Both the position numbers and the translations under genes were made by a program. Below, one piece after another: positions 62,788-64,000 of a DNA stretch of 64,000 bases. The DNA comes from an uncultured Bacteroides sp. (GTDB lineage Bacteria > Bacteroidota > Bacteroidia > Bacteroidales > Bacteroidaceae). The first letter of the stretch is position 1. Every line of letters starts with the position of its first letter. The stretch is taken from positions 3,997,258 to 4,061,257 of the forward strand of contig NZ_OY782578.1 in NCBI RefSeq assembly GCF_963677945.1, given 5' to 3'. The notes beneath the pieces were generated by a model. That model was not told where the DNA came from. It saw only the letters and a list, made by a program, of their open reading frames with translations, and did not search any database.

Positions 62788-64000
62788 TTATAGTTCAATA
62801 ATCCTATAATTTCCACTTAGATGCATAATGCTAAACAGATAAAGTAATCCATCATAATAAGCATCAAAATACCCATCCTCATAAGACTCGTGCTTAGCAT
62901 TCCACAATGCATCTATAAATTCTTTACTTTTTTGATGTGTAGTAGTAAGAGACACTGCCGCCGATGTTGCAACTAATCCCAAAGAGTGGCGTAATTTGGT
63001 ATAACCTCCGGCACCCAAAACCTTTTCTACGGAAGTTCCATCTATATTATACTGGTCTACAAACTTATTTATTCCTTGTGAATACAGAAAATCCTGAATC
63101 CTATTTCCATATTGCTGCTGCCATTCTTTATCTGCAGCCGACCATGAATAATCGAGTGCTATGTTCATTGGAACGCGCCAGGAATCAAAGCGGAACTGTG
63201 CCCCTGGATGAAAAAATGTTCCTTTGGAAGTTCCGTCATATTCTGAATAATCAGGTGTAAGTCCAGTCTTTGGATTGCATGCCTTGTGAAGGTACTCTCT
63301 GGAAGCCTTGGCGCATTCTTTCCAGAAATCAGCTCTCCCATCACCACCCCATTTTGCCCAAACCTCATAAAATACAGGTATGTTATAAGAAGGATCGGTA
63401 AATTGATCTCCTCCTTTGCTCGGAACAAACGTAATAAGTTTATGTTCCTTATTAATTAAATTCGTTACTCCATTCTCGCCAGTCTTGGTCATCATCGCAT
63501 CTAATATTCGTTTTGCCTCGGCATGATAATTGATTCCTGAATTATTTCCCCAACGATTTGAGGCAAAAATAAGCGACGTAACGAAATATAGTTCTCCATC
63601 CGAAGCCGAACCGTCTGAATTACGTTTGCCCGAAGTCTGGCAACTCCATGCAAAATAACCGTCACTGCTTCCACCCTGGTGCTGCATATAAGTCTTTGAC
63701 CATCTCCACAGCTTATCGAAAATATCTTTTCGGTTAAATTGCACGGCAATCATCATTCCATAAGACATTCCTTCTGTACGAACATCGTGATTTTTTATAT
63801 CAGATATATAAGCCATGGAATCACCAACTTCAAAGTAAACTTTGTTAGGCCCTTCAAATACTCCTTTAAACGTGTTTTCCAACTTAGCATCAATATCCTT
63901 CTGGCTATATCCAGCCTCTGCAAAAAGATTTCTATACTTTCCGGTTTCCCATGCCCCCTTTTCCCAAGGTTTTAAAATCGTCTGTTTAGGGGTTAATGCA
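62788..64000 (-). CDS. GH8-family enzyme, probable reducing-end xylose-releasing exo-oligoxylanase (partial)
   Basis: The frame is open to the right edge: 39 codons beyond an internal TTG at 63882 continue with family-like sequence (LTPKQTILKPWEKGAWETGK, then YRNLFAEAGYSQKDIDAKL), so the true start is off the window. Visible GH8 features are VRTEGMSYGMMIAVQ with the general-acid glutamate, YFAWSCQTSGKRNSDGSASD with catalytic aspartates, and FRFDSWRVPMNIALDYSW. This pattern is that of Rex enzymes (EC 3.2.1.156), which remove xylose from the reducing end of xylo-oligosaccharides, rather than of endo-glucanases. It complements GH3 (non-reducing end) and GH67. Convergent with the hybrid regulator. 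Confidence 0.93.
   Translation of the reverse strand, partial: ALTPKQTILKPWEKGAWETGKYRNLFAEAGYSQKDIDAKLENTFKGVFEGPNKVYFEVGDSMAYISDIKNHDVRTEGMSYGMMIAVQFNRKDIFDKLWRWSKTYMQHQGGSSDGYFAWSCQTSGKRNSDGSASDGELYFVTSLIFASNRWGNNSGINYHAEAKRILDAMMTKTGENGVTNLINKEHKLITFVPSKGGDQFTDPSYNIPVFYEVWAKWGGDGRADFWKECAKASREYLHKACNPKTGLTPDYSEYDGTSKGTFFHPGAQFRFDSWRVPMNIALDYSWSAADKEWQQQYGNRIQDFLYSQGINKFVDQYNIDGTSVEKVLGAGGYTKLRHSLGLVATSAAVSLTTTHQKSKEFIDALWNAKHESYEDGYFDAYYDGLLYLFSIMHLSGNYRIIEL

Overview
The window reads as a chromosomal segment of a Bacteroidales bacterium, most like Bacteroides. The base composition is AT-rich. There are four SusC-type TonB-dependent receptors, three of them followed by a SusD-type lipoprotein within the window. 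There are two hybrid two-component systems, an ECF sigma/FecR pair, and repeated promoters of the Bacteroidota type (TTTG, about 19 bp, TAnnTTTG). I cannot name a species.

Layout. 1-2643: an ECF sigma factor, a FecR anti-sigma factor and the start of a SusC receptor with an STN signalling domain (cut by the left edge). 2854-5994: an orphan PstS-like protein, divergent from a two-gene operon of a QueG-like Fe-S protein and a methionine gamma-lyase-like PLP enzyme. 5995-6632: no gene, possibly a decayed insertion sequence. 6633-13651: SusC, SusD and an M14 carboxypeptidase, probably for peptide uptake. 13992-19398: a complete RND efflux operon. 19399-20031: a gene-free convergent region with two different repeat families. 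20032-21496: a CLC fluoride/proton antiporter under a fluoride riboswitch. 21694-22149: a bacteriohemerythrin. 22287-30556: SusC, SusD_2, an unknown secreted protein, a calcineurin-type phosphoesterase and a PHP phosphodiesterase. Two promoters here share a Pho-box-like element at identical spacing. 30845-34078: a tricorn-like S41 protease.

34346-64000 is a large glycan locus, best read as glucuronoxylan or xylo-oligosaccharide utilisation. One arm has a CE7 esterase, GH28, GH95 and a hybrid two-component regulator. The main operon runs leftwards as SusC, SusD, GH35, GH3 beta-xylosidase, GH67 alpha-glucuronidase, mannonate dehydratase and an SDR (probable mannonate oxidoreductase), and ends in a strong terminator. 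A second hybrid regulator is divergent from SusC, and a GH8 reducing-end xylanase (cut by the right edge) converges on it. SusCD would import decorated oligosaccharides. GH67 removes (methyl)glucuronic acid, GH3 and GH8 trim xylose from the two ends, and the two cytoplasmic enzymes process the released glucuronate. No endo-xylanase is seen in the window.

The points most worth a second look are the shared Pho-box-like element in the phosphoesterase/SusCD locus, the helically phased TGTACA palindromes, the QueG-like/PLP-lyase operon, and the exo-only xylan locus with pectin-type enzymes and two regulators. No rRNA, tRNA or CRISPR array was seen.
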